Shown in pieces: positions 44,561 to 53,089 of a stretch of 64,000 nucleotides of DNA. A program made the position numbers and the translations under genes. The notes below the pieces were generated by a model. The model searched no databases, was not told the DNA's origin, and saw only the letters and a list, made by a program, of their open reading frames with translations. The stretch spans positions 248,001 to 312,000 of the forward strand of contig NZ_JAFIQT010000006.1 of NCBI RefSeq assembly GCF_017355935.1, given 5' to 3'. This DNA comes from Telluribacter humicola (lineage in GTDB: Bacteria; Bacteroidota; Bacteroidia; Cytophagales; Spirosomataceae). The number at the start of each line of letters is the position of its first letter. Position 1 is the stretch's first letter.

Positions 44561-46397
44561 GATTGGCGTAGATTATGATAGACTCAGGTTGAACTGTTAC
44601 GGACTGGGCGGCATCAGCCTTGTCAGGTGACGAAGCAGGCCCTTTCCATTCGGGAGCGGCAGAATCCAGTACTATGGTCCAGTTCTTAACGTGTGATGGC
44701 AGGGTAACCTGCTGTGGCGACTTTGAAAAATTCATCAGGCAGACAACATGGTCGTTGTTATGCCAGCGGTGAAGGATCAGCGTTTGCTGCTCATCGTTGG
44801 GTTCCACATCCAGTTGCCGGCGGTTAAGCTTACTGAGTGCCGGCAATTCCTTGCGTAGCCTGATCAGAGTCTGATAGTACTTCAACATGGTTGAGTGTGG
44901 GTCCTTATCCAGCAGGTTCCACTGCAGCTTTGACTCATTGAATGTACCTTCGGCCATAGGGTCAGGCGCTTCGCCCTGTGCATGAAAAGCGGCAAACTCG
45001 GCCTTTCGGCCTTTGCGTACAGCCTCAGCCAGCTCAGGATCGGTATGGCTCACAAAGTACAGGAACGGATTGGGTTCGCTGTATTCTTCTCCCATGAATA
45101 GCATTGGCAGGAACGGACTTACCATTACCGCACCGGCCATCAATTTCTGCATCTCAAAGCTTGACAGCTGACTGGTACGTTCACCCAGCATTCGGTTACC
45201 GACCTGGTCGTGGTTCTGGGAGAATACGATAAACTGCTTACCCGGATTATTCTCGGCTTTGATACCGAATATCTTATCACGGTGCGGTGAGTACTGCCCA
45301 TCATATACGTAGGCATCAGTATAAGCCTTAGCCAGGTGCTGCAATCCTGTAAAGTCAGCATAGTAGCCGTTGCGGTCGCCACCGGCAGTTACCCGCAGCG
45401 CATGGTGAAACTCATCCACCCACTGCGCGTCCATACCAAATCCCTGCTCTTCCAAAGGATTAATAAAGCGGGTATCGTTCAGGTCCAGCTCAACGATCAT
45501 GTAGTGGGTGCGGCCTGTCTCCTTCATAAGGTCGTTCACACACATCTTCATCTCGCGCAGGATGTGGGTAGCGCTAAAGTCCTTGATGGCATGTACGGCA
45601 TCCATCCGTACGGCATCAATATGAAAATCCCTGAACCACATTAGCAGATTCTCGGTGAAGTACTTTCTAACTCCATCACAACCAGCGTCATCAAAGTTAA
45701 GAGCCGGTCCCCAGGGAGTATTGTACTTCTCGGTAAAGTAGGGGCCAAAGTCATTAAGGTAGTTGCCCTCCGGGCCCATGTGGTTATAGACCACGTCCAG
45801 TATAACAGCTATTCCTTTCTGATGACAGGCGTCCACCAGTTGTTGCAGTCCCTCGGCGCCACCGTAGGAGTCTTGTGTAGCGAAGGGAAGTACCCCATCA
45901 TAGCCCCAGTTACGTGAGCCGGGGAACTGTGCTACGGGCATGATCTCAATGGCATTAACACCGAGTTCTTTCAGGTAATCCAGCTTTTGCTCCATAGCAG
46001 CAAAGGTACCCTCGGGCGTGAAGGTACCCGTGTGCAATTCGTACAGGATATAGTCTTCGAGAGGTACGTTATTCCAGTTACTATCCGTCCACTTAAATGA
46101 TTTTACATCTATGGCCTGCGAAGGACCATGTACCCCCTCGGGCTGCGCCAGGGAGGCAGGGTCCGGGCGTTCGTGTTCTTCATCCAGTACTACCTTGTAC
46201 AAGTCTCCGGGTTTGATTTCGGAGGTAGTGATTTGCCAGTATCCCATTTCACCTTCGGACAGGGCAATGGTCTTTTTTTGGTCGGGAAGTGAAATAGCTA
46301 CTTTCTTGGCTTTGGGCGACCAAATATATACTTCGGCTTGTTCCTCGGTGTTAAAGCTAACACCGAGGGATTTATTACTTATATTTAATGGAATCAT
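44553..46397 (-). CDS. treZ: Malto-oligosyltrehalose trehalohydrolase
   Basis: A 614-residue GH13 enzyme that cleaves the alpha-1,4 bond next to the terminal trehalosyl unit to release trehalose. An N-terminal E-set/CBM48-like domain (residues 1-100) is followed by the barrel: 'ILYELHTGTFTPEGTF', 'VILDVVYNHMGPEGN', nucleophile in 'IDAVRMDAVHAI', acid/base in 'MIVELDLNDTRF', and 'FSQNHDQVGNR'. The C-terminal beta domain is present. It follows glgX by 10 nt and overlaps the treY-malQ start by 8 nt. Cytoplasmic. Confidence 0.96.
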   Translation of the reverse strand: MIPLNISNKSLGVSFNTEEQAEVYIWSPKAKKVAISLPDQKKTIALSEGEMGYWQITTSEIKPGDLYKVVLDEEHERPDPASLAQPEGVHGPSQAIDVKSFKWTDSNWNNVPLEDYILYELHTGTFTPEGTFAAMEQKLDYLKELGVNAIEIMPVAQFPGSRNWGYDGVLPFATQDSYGGAEGLQQLVDACHQKGIAVILDVVYNHMGPEGNYLNDFGPYFTEKYNTPWGPALNFDDAGCDGVRKYFTENLLMWFRDFHIDAVRMDAVHAIKDFSATHILREMKMCVNDLMKETGRTHYMIVELDLNDTRFINPLEEQGFGMDAQWVDEFHHALRVTAGGDRNGYYADFTGLQHLAKAYTDAYVYDGQYSPHRDKIFGIKAENNPGKQFIVFSQNHDQVGNRMLGERTSQLSSFEMQKLMAGAVMVSPFLPMLFMGEEYSEPNPFLYFVSHTDPELAEAVRKGRKAEFAAFHAQGEAPDPMAEGTFNESKLQWNLLDKDPHSTMLKYYQTLIRLRKELPALSKLNRRQLDVEPNDEQQTLILHRWHNNDHVVCLMNFSKSPQQVTLPSHVKNWTIVLDSAAPEWKGPASSPDKADAAQSVTVQPESIIIYANHA

Positions 46398-46407
46398 AGT
46401 GTGTTTG

Positions 46408-48585
46408 TCAAGTATTCATAGGGCATTTTAGTAGAATAACCGACCGGTTAGGTATTTCTATCGATTCCTCAGCCTCATAAACTTCTCCTTCCTCGCTTAG
46501 CATATCTTCGCTGGTATCCATTATTTTGATCCATTTTTTGCCGTATTTTGAAGATGGTAACTTATAGCTAAGGGGTTCATGATGCGCATTAAAAATCACG
46601 TAAAAAGAATCATCTACTATTTTTTCGCCCATTGATCCTACCGAACGAAGCCCTTTTCCATTTAGATACACAGCTAGTGACTTAGCAAAATCGTGATTCC
46701 AGTTTTCATCATTCATTTCGGTACCGTCTGGCTGGAACCAAGCTATATCTTCAATACCAATACCTTTGATAGGTTGCCCTTGGAACCATCTTCTACGGCA
46801 AAATACCGGGTGGTTGCGCTGGAGTTCGATTAATTTTCTTGTAAAATCACGAAGGTTATGATCAGCCTTTTCCCAGTCTATCCACGAAATTTCATTGTCC
46901 TGACAGTAGGCGTTGTTATTGCCGTTTTGGGTCCGACCGATTTCGTCTCCGGCCACAAGCATAGGTACTCCCTGCGACAGAAATAGCGTGGCCAGAAAGT
47001 TTCGCTTTTGCCGGTCACGAAGGGAAATTACCAATTTGTCGTCCGTAGGACCTTCCACTCCGCAGTTCCAAGAGCGATTATGACTTTCACCATCATTATT
47101 ATCTTCTCCATTGGCATCATTTTGTTTTTCATTATAAGACACCAGGTCATTTAAGGTAAAGCCATCATGCGCCGTAATGAAGTTTATACTGGCTGTTGGA
47201 CGCCGGTAGTCGCTTTGGTACAGGTCGGAGCTGCCGGTAAAGCGTTCAGCAAATTCGGCCAGCATACTTGATTCTCCCCGCCAATAGTCCCGCATGCAGT
47301 CACGGTACTTACCGTTCCATTCCGCCCAGCCCGCAGGAAACTTGCCTACCTGATAACCCCCTTCACCAATATCCCACGGTTCAGCAATTAGTTTTACCTG
47401 CGAAATGGTGGGGTCCTGGTGGATGATATCAAAGAATGAGCCTAGCCGGTCTACTTCATGTAATTCGCGAGCTAGCGTTGATGCTAAATCAAAACGGAAA
47501 CCATCGATGTGCATATCCAGAATCCAGTAGCGAAGACTATCCATAATCAGACGCAACACGCTTGGTAACTGTGCATTCAGCGTATTACCAGTTCCGGTGT
47601 AGTCCATATAGAACCGCTTGTCGTCCTCTACTAAGCGATAGTACGCAGCATTATCAATGCCTTTGAAGGAAAGAGTAGGGCCCATATGATTGCCTTCGCC
47701 CGTATGGTTGTATACCACATCCAAAATTACCTCTATGCCACCTTTATGAAATGCTTTTACCATTTCCTTAAATTCTACTACCTGCTGTCCCATCGTGCCA
47801 CTGCTAGAGTACCGTACATCCGGTGCAAAGAACCCAATGGTATTATACCCCCAGTAGTTGGTTAACCCATTTTCCTTGAGATGCCAGTCCGTGATAAAAT
47901 GATGAACAGGCATCAGCTCAATCGCTGTTATACCGAGCTCTTGCAGGTACTTGATCGTAACAGGATGAGCTAAACCCGCGTAAGTTCCTCTGATCTCCTC
48001 AGGAATTTCCGGATGCATCATAGTAAACCCTTTTACGTGGGTTTCGTAGATAACCGTTTTATGGTAGGGGATTTTAGGGGCTTTGTCATCTTCCCAGTCA
48101 AAATAGTGATCTATAACCACAGATTTTGGAATAAAAGGAGCACTATCGGATTTGCTGAAGCTGAGGTCACCGTCAGGATGCCCCAGCTCATAACTAAACA
48201 GGGAATCATCCCATTCAATTGTACCGGAAAGTGCTTTGGCATAAGGATCAATCAGGAGCTTGTTGGAATTGAAACGGTGACCATTTTGAGGATCATATGG
48301 TCCGTAAACACGATATCCATAAAGTTGTCCGGGTTTTAGATCTGGAATATATACGTGCCAGATATGATGGGTACGTTCTGATAAACGAACTTTAATCGTT
48401 TCAATATCAGGTTTTTCAGAATCAAAAAGGCAAAGATCTACACCTTCTGCATTTTCGGCATATAATGCAAAGTTTACACCTTTACCATCATAGGTAGCTC
48501 CAAGAGGATAGGGGCTTCCAGGATAAATTTTTGTTTTTGTTTTGGAAGATGGCTCGGTTGCAGCCATGCTGAATTTTTTTCCCAT
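46408..48585 (-). CDS. glgX: Glycogen debranching enzyme
   Basis: A 725-residue GH13 isoamylase-type enzyme that hydrolyses alpha-1,6 branches of glycogen. The N-terminal CBM48 domain ('YPLGATYDGKGVNFALYAENAEGVDLCLFD') precedes the barrel with 'VILDVVYNHTGEGNHMGP', nucleophile in 'HIDGFRFDLASTLAREL', acid in 'LIAEPWDIGEGGYQVG' and 'FITAHDGFTLNDLVSYN'. First gene of the trehalose operon. An 18-bp palindrome (48604-48621), 19 nt upstream of the start codon, is a good operator candidate. Confidence 0.96.
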   Translation of the reverse strand: MGKKFSMAATEPSSKTKTKIYPGSPYPLGATYDGKGVNFALYAENAEGVDLCLFDSEKPDIETIKVRLSERTHHIWHVYIPDLKPGQLYGYRVYGPYDPQNGHRFNSNKLLIDPYAKALSGTIEWDDSLFSYELGHPDGDLSFSKSDSAPFIPKSVVIDHYFDWEDDKAPKIPYHKTVIYETHVKGFTMMHPEIPEEIRGTYAGLAHPVTIKYLQELGITAIELMPVHHFITDWHLKENGLTNYWGYNTIGFFAPDVRYSSSGTMGQQVVEFKEMVKAFHKGGIEVILDVVYNHTGEGNHMGPTLSFKGIDNAAYYRLVEDDKRFYMDYTGTGNTLNAQLPSVLRLIMDSLRYWILDMHIDGFRFDLASTLARELHEVDRLGSFFDIIHQDPTISQVKLIAEPWDIGEGGYQVGKFPAGWAEWNGKYRDCMRDYWRGESSMLAEFAERFTGSSDLYQSDYRRPTASINFITAHDGFTLNDLVSYNEKQNDANGEDNNDGESHNRSWNCGVEGPTDDKLVISLRDRQKRNFLATLFLSQGVPMLVAGDEIGRTQNGNNNAYCQDNEISWIDWEKADHNLRDFTRKLIELQRNHPVFCRRRWFQGQPIKGIGIEDIAWFQPDGTEMNDENWNHDFAKSLAVYLNGKGLRSVGSMGEKIVDDSFYVIFNAHHEPLSYKLPSSKYGKKWIKIMDTSEDMLSEEGEVYEAEESIEIPNRSVILLKCPMNT

Positions 48586-48603
48586 GTAGTGAGTAGCGTT
48601 TTT

Positions 48604-48621
48604 TTTACAAGCACTTGTAAA
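48604..48621. promoter_or_regulatory. Palindromic operator candidate of the glgX-treZ-treY operon
   Basis: The sequence TTTACAAG-CA-CTTGTAAA is a perfect 8-bp palindrome on a 2-nt centre, 18 nt long. It starts 19 nt upstream of the glgX ATG, where a repressor would block transcription or early elongation. The size, symmetry and AAG(CA)CTT core are like LacI-family operators, which often control maltodextrin and trehalose genes (inference). No LacI-family gene is in the window. Confidence 0.6.
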
Positions 48622-48933
48622 TAGAAAGAACTCCTAATAATCAGGGTTTTGCCTCAAAGGACAATTATTAAGATAAAATTGGTTACCTGATAATTAGAGT
48701 TACATCTATATATTAAATATTCGTGCCACGAGCCATCCTCAGGAGGTATATAATCAAGAGAAAGAGAAAATTTAACATGAGAATACTATAACTCTCCGCA
48801 AAGGAATGTTTGGTACTGCAGCATATGTACTAAATGGAAGTTAATCCAGCTTAGGTGATATGAAAATAGCTGGACTGTTTTTAACTGAGGAAGAAAGTAG
48901 TATTTAGCAATTTAGGTTGCTACAAAACAAATA
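48622..48933. other. Intergenic stretch upstream of glgX
   Basis: About 310 AT-rich bases between the glgX operator and the rplY terminator. No exact TAnnTTTG box, ORF, tRNA or repeat is seen. Confidence 0.4.
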
Positions 48934-48952
48934 TGCCGACCAGAGGTCGGCA
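48934..48952 (-). terminator. Hairpin terminator after rplY
   Basis: On the minus strand TGCCGACC-tct-GGTCGGCA, an 8-bp perfect stem with a 3-nt loop (48945-48952 and 48934-48941), followed by a moderately T-rich TATTTGTTTTG. It closes the trpS-PAP2-prs-rplY run. Confidence 0.8.
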
Positions 48953-48985
48953 CGTTTGCATCTATTAGCCATGAAAAATAAATTA

Positions 48986-49552
48986 CTATCCGCGCAATTG
49001 TCCACGTAGTGCACGTGGGATGTCAACCGAAGCAACAGGGTTGCTGGTAGGGCTAAGTATAGCGTAACCTTCTGGTTTGATTGCTCCTACTTTAACCGAT
49101 TTACCCAGGTCGAGGTTTGTTATATCAACTTCAATATAGTCAGGAATGTTCTTAGCCAAACCTTGCACACGCAATTTACGCAATTTTTGGTTAAGTTTTC
49201 CACCTTTCATTACTCCGGTTGATGCACCTGTCAGTTTAACGGGTACTTCTACCTTTATCTCTTTCCCTTCAACGATCTCTAGGAAGTCAGCGTGTAGCAG
49301 ACTATCGTTAACGGGATGGAACTGTGTATCTTGCAAAATGGCAGTATATAGGTCGCCTTCGATGTTCAAGGTTATTTCGAATACATCGGGTGTATACAGC
49401 AAATCACGGAAAAGAATAGAAGGTGCATAGAAATGTACCTGTGAATTTCCACCGTAAAGTACTGAAGGAATGTAACCTTGGGCACGCAGGTCTTGAGACT
49501 CAGACTTGCCGAGATTCGCTCTTTTATACCCTACAATCTCATGTTTTTTCAT
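48986..49552 (-). CDS. rplY: 50S ribosomal protein L25 (CTC form)
   Basis: A 188-residue protein. The N-terminal 90 residues are the L25 domain that binds 5S rRNA ('KKHEIVGYKRANLGKSESQDLRAQGYIPSVLYGG', 'ILQDTQFHPVNDSLLHADFLEI'). The remainder is the extra beta domain of the longer CTC proteins ('EIKVEVPVKLTGASTGVMKGGKLNQKLRKLRVQ', 'DIPRALRGQLRG'). Starts MKKHEIVGY. 46 nt after prs, which is a common neighbour of rplY. Confidence 0.95.
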   Translation of the reverse strand: MKKHEIVGYKRANLGKSESQDLRAQGYIPSVLYGGNSQVHFYAPSILFRDLLYTPDVFEITLNIEGDLYTAILQDTQFHPVNDSLLHADFLEIVEGKEIKVEVPVKLTGASTGVMKGGKLNQKLRKLRVQGLAKNIPDYIEVDITNLDLGKSVKVGAIKPEGYAILSPTSNPVASVDIPRALRGQLRG

Positions 49553-49598
49553 AATTTGAAAAGATAAACTAAGTGTAAAATAACTATGATTAAAAAAT

Positions 49599-50543
49599 TT
49601 ACTGATTATTTATGAATAGTGAGCTAATAGAATCGTGATCACGTATACGGCCTATGGCTTTGGCAAAAAGCTCAGCCACGGATATAACCCGTATTTTTGG
49701 ATTTGATTGTTTCAAAGGAATGGTGTCCGTAACAATTAATTCTTCTAAAACGGAATTGGCAATGTTATCATGTGCCTTACCTGACATTATCGGGTGTGTA
49801 CAAATCGCTCTTACTGTGCGTGCTCCTTTATCCAGGATGATCTCCGCGGCCTTGCAAATGGTACCACCGGTATCGATCAGGTCATCTACCAGTACCACAT
49901 CGGCTCCCTCTACATCACCAATCACCTGCATGGAGGCTATCTCATTGGCGCGCTTGCGGTGTTTATCGCAAAGAATCATATCAACGTTGAGCATCTTGGC
50001 AAAGTTCCGGGCCCTTCCGGCACCTCCTACGTCAGGAGAAGCGATAAGCAGGCGGTCCAGATTCAGTGACTTGATGTAAGGGACAAGTACCGTAGTACCC
50101 TCCAGGTGATCAACCGGAAAATCAAAAAAGCCCTGGATCTGGCCGGCGTGCAGGTCAATCGTCATCAGGCGATCTACCCCGGAAGCCGAAAGCAGATTCG
50201 CCACCAGCTTAGCCGCGATAGGTACCCGTGGCTTATCCTTACGGTCCTGACGGGCGTACCCAAAGTACGGGATAACCACATTGACATAGTGAGCCGAGGC
50301 CCGACGGCAGGCATCTACCATCAGCAACAACTCCATGAGGTTATCGGTGGGAGGGAAGGTAGACTGAATCAGAAAAACATCACAACCACGTACGGATTCT
50401 TCAAAACTAGGCGATAGTTCTCCATCACTGAATTTGCGGAGAGTATACCCTCCAAGATCCTTCCCGAAGTACCGGGCGATATCTTTTGACAAATATTCGG
50501 ACTGACTACCGGAGAAGATTTTTACTGTGTTGATGGAGCCCAT
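49599..50543 (-). CDS. prs: Ribose-phosphate pyrophosphokinase
   Basis: A 314-residue PRPP synthetase that makes phosphoribosyl pyrophosphate from ribose 5-phosphate and ATP. Conserved elements: 'KIFSGSQSEYLSKDIARYFG', 'GCDVFLIQSTFPPTDNLMELL', 'VIPYFGYARQDRK', and the PRPP-binding 'VVLVDDLIDTGGTICKAAE'. Cytoplasmic; the product feeds nucleotide, histidine and tryptophan synthesis. It is 42 nt after the PAP2 gene and has its own exact -7 box in that gap. Confidence 0.97.
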   Translation of the reverse strand: MGSINTVKIFSGSQSEYLSKDIARYFGKDLGGYTLRKFSDGELSPSFEESVRGCDVFLIQSTFPPTDNLMELLLMVDACRRASAHYVNVVIPYFGYARQDRKDKPRVPIAAKLVANLLSASGVDRLMTIDLHAGQIQGFFDFPVDHLEGTTVLVPYIKSLNLDRLLIASPDVGGAGRARNFAKMLNVDMILCDKHRKRANEIASMQVIGDVEGADVVLVDDLIDTGGTICKAAEIILDKGARTVRAICTHPIMSGKAHDNIANSVLEELIVTDTIPLKQSNPKIRVISVAELFAKAIGRIRDHDSISSLFINNQ

Positions 50544-50562
50544 GGCTTTTTCAAAATTTGCG

Positions 50563-50570
50563 CAAAATTA
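50563..50570 (-). promoter_or_regulatory. Candidate -7 promoter box for prs
   Basis: Minus strand TAATTTTG, exact TAnnTTTG, 20 nt upstream of the prs ATG; the -33 region falls inside the PAP2 gene and shows no TTTG. A very short leader (about 14 nt) would result. Confidence 0.4.
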
Positions 50571-50585
50571 GAGAAAATCAATTAA

Positions 50586-51158
50586 TTATGACAGCTTTTG
50601 CTGTAAAACATTTTTATAGAGGAGTATACATATTGTTCCTGACAGAATACCTACAATAGCCCCTACCAGTATGTCGGCCGGATAATGTACCCCTACGTAG
50701 ACACGGCTTAATGAGTAGACTATGGCCCAAAAAAACAACCAGCTGGCACCTTTAAAGCGCCCCGCAGTCAGTACCTGAAACGTAAGAGCCAGTGCAAAAG
50801 CCGTGGAAGCGTGGGAGGAAACAAAACCATACTGCCCGCCACAACCATCCACCACATGCACCAGCGAACCAATTTCTGGGTCATGGCAGGGACGTAGCCG
50901 TGCAAAATAGGGCTTAAATACACCAGAGGCTATCTGATCGGCCAGACCAATGGCTGCTATGACAGATAAAAGTATGCCAATGGCCTGTTTGCGATACTCC
51001 CATACAATCACGTAGATCAGGAACAGGTACATGGGAATCCAGGTGAACTTATACGTAAAGACCTCCATGATCCGGTCAGCCCAGGGCGTATGCAGCCCGT
51101 TGAGCGTCAGGAACAGTTGCTGATCGGCCTGTACGAGAGCCTCTATGGCTGGGGTCAT
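50586..51158 (-). CDS. PAP2 superfamily membrane phosphatase
   Basis: A 190-residue membrane protein with about five helices. The three PAP2 active-site motifs are 'KPYFARLRPCHD' (KX6RP form), 'YGFVSSHASTAFALAL' (SxHx in place of PSGH), and 'SRVYVGVHYPADILVGAIVG' (SRX5HX3D). The family dephosphorylates lipid phosphates such as undecaprenyl pyrophosphate. The start overlaps the trpS stop (ATGA), so it is translationally coupled. Substrate unknown; undecaprenyl pyrophosphate recycling is a reasonable guess. Confidence 0.92.
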   Translation of the reverse strand: MTPAIEALVQADQQLFLTLNGLHTPWADRIMEVFTYKFTWIPMYLFLIYVIVWEYRKQAIGILLSVIAAIGLADQIASGVFKPYFARLRPCHDPEIGSLVHVVDGCGGQYGFVSSHASTAFALALTFQVLTAGRFKGASWLFFWAIVYSLSRVYVGVHYPADILVGAIVGILSGTICILLYKNVLQQKLS

Positions 51159-52132
51159 GAACCGAATCCTAAGGCTTTACGTACTTTCCTGATGGTTCCC
51201 TGAGCGATCTGACGAGCCTTTTCTTCTCCCTCTACCAGCTTCTGCTCCAGTTCGGCGGTGTTTTCCATGTAGTAGTTAAAGATTCGGCGGGGCTCGCTGA
51301 ATTTTTCCAGGATCATCTCATACAGGGCCTGCTTGGCGTGGCCGTAGCCGAATCCGCCATTCTCATAGTTCTGGCGCATGAGGGCTACCTCCAGTTCGCT
51401 GGCAATCAGGGAGTACAGCTGGAAGGTAATATCCGTATCTGGATTTTTGGGTTCTTCGAGCGGGGTCGAGTCGGTCACGATCTTCATCACCGCCTTCCGA
51501 AGCTCTTTCTCCGGCAGGAATATATCAATGTAGTTGTTATACGACTTGCTCATTTTCTGACCATCCACTCCGGGTATCACCATCAGACGCTCATCAATAC
51601 GTGCCTCAGGTAGAACCAGTATATCCTGACCAGCCTGTCGGTTAAGCGCAGTAGCAATGTCACGCGACATTTCCAGGTGTTGCTTCTGATCCTTGCCTAC
51701 GGGTACTATGTTGGCGTCGTACAGCAGGATGTCAGCCGCCTGCAGGACCGGATAGGTAAATAGTCCGGCGTTGACATCGGCCAGCCTCTCGGATTTATCC
51801 TTGAAGGAATGGGCATTGGCCAGCATGGGGAAGGGCGTAAAGCAGTTGAGGTACCAGGCTAGTTCAGTATGCTCCTGTACCCTCGACTGTCTCCAGAATA
51901 CGTTGCGATCGGTATCAAAGCCAAAAGCCAGCCAGGTAGCCGCTATAGCCCGTACGAATTCTTCGCGTTGGGGACCATCCTTGATAGTAATCAGGGAGTG
52001 CAGATCTGCAATAAAGAAGAAAGACTCGTTGTTGGGATCTTTGGAAAGTTCAATCGCCGGCCCAATAGCGCCAAGTATGTTGCCAAGGTGAGGCCTTCCG
52101 CTGCTCTGGATGCCGGTCAGGATTCTTGCCAT
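51155..52132 (-). CDS. trpS: Tryptophan--tRNA ligase
   Basis: A 325-residue class I synthetase. The HIGH-like motif is in 'SGRPHLGNILGAIGP', the KMSKS motif in 'GQKMSKSYNNYIDIF', and 'PVGKDQKQHLEMSRDIA' is the tRNA/ATP region. Length is normal for the short Trp synthetases. First gene of the trpS-PAP2-prs-rplY run; its stop overlaps the PAP2 start by 4 nt. Confidence 0.97.
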   Translation of the reverse strand: MARILTGIQSSGRPHLGNILGAIGPAIELSKDPNNESFFFIADLHSLITIKDGPQREEFVRAIAATWLAFGFDTDRNVFWRQSRVQEHTELAWYLNCFTPFPMLANAHSFKDKSERLADVNAGLFTYPVLQAADILLYDANIVPVGKDQKQHLEMSRDIATALNRQAGQDILVLPEARIDERLMVIPGVDGQKMSKSYNNYIDIFLPEKELRKAVMKIVTDSTPLEEPKNPDTDITFQLYSLIASELEVALMRQNYENGGFGYGHAKQALYEMILEKFSEPRRIFNYYMENTAELEQKLVEGEEKARQIAQGTIRKVRKALGFGS

Positions 52133-52325
52133 AGTGAGGAAGATTAATACTGTTAGATTAATGTCGAAGCGTCAAAATTCGTTAAATTAGGGCAATATTT
52201 GAAACGAAAATAGTGATTAATCATTAGTTGGCTCATTTGCAGGAAATAAGGCACCTTACTTAGTTACAATCTGCTTAGCCACCTGATCTTGCACCTTATA
52301 GAAATCCAAGAATAAGATAATACGT

Positions 52326-53000
52326 ATGATTCAGGCCGAAACGCTCCACTTCCTGCGTGATTTGAGTGAAAATAACAACCGGGACTGGTTTCAAGATAAT
52401 CGTAAACGCTACGAAACAGCTAAAAAAGACTTTGAAAAAACTTTAGATGCCCTATTGGAAGAGGTGAAGAAAGTGGATGAACTGGGAAATACGCAGGTTA
52501 AAGATTGCATCTTTCGGATCAACCGGGACATCCGCTTCACCAACGACAAGACACCCTACAAGAGCTGGCTGAGTGCCGCCATCGGCCCCGGCGGGCGCAA
52601 GTCCGGCCGGATCGACTACTACCTGCACGTGCAGCCGGGTGGAGAGTCATTTATCGGTGCCGGTATGTGGAACCCCACGGCCCAGCAACTCGCCAAGTAC
52701 CGCCAGGAGGTTGACTATAATGCCGGAGAACTGAAGCGGATCATCCATGCTGATAGTTTCAAGAGCTACTTCCCAGAGGTATGGGGAGAGACTATGAAAA
52801 CATCTCCCAAAGGGTATTCAAAAGATCATCCGGAAATAGAACTACTAAGGCGCAAGCAGTTGTTCTTCATGCACTACTTTACCGATAAGGAAGTACAGCA
52901 GAAAGGCTTTGTGCAGGAGATCATGAAGGGAGTGGTACTTATCAAGCCCTACTGTGAATTCCTGAATTACATTTTCTTCGACGAACCGGAAGAGGAGTAG
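52326..53000 (+). CDS. DUF2461 family protein
   Basis: A 224-residue cytoplasmic protein with the family pattern 'FLRDLSENNNRDWFQDNRKRYETAKKDFE', 'CIFRINRDIRFTNDKTPYKSWLSAAIGPGGRKSGRIDYYLHVQPGGESFIGAGMW' and 'PKGYSKDHPEIELLRRKQLFFMHYF'. Members are widespread (TIGR02453), without assigned function. It is 89 nt upstream of dnaE on the same strand. Confidence 0.92.
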   Translation: MIQAETLHFLRDLSENNNRDWFQDNRKRYETAKKDFEKTLDALLEEVKKVDELGNTQVKDCIFRINRDIRFTNDKTPYKSWLSAAIGPGGRKSGRIDYYLHVQPGGESFIGAGMWNPTAQQLAKYRQEVDYNAGELKRIIHADSFKSYFPEVWGETMKTSPKGYSKDHPEIELLRRKQLFFMHYFTDKEVQQKGFVQEIMKGVVLIKPYCEFLNYIFFDEPEEE

Positions 53001-53089
53001 AATACGAAGCAGTATCGTTAAGACAGATAATTCAAATTACATATAGCTACTCGCTGATACCTGATAGCTAACAAATAAGTACTTATCCA

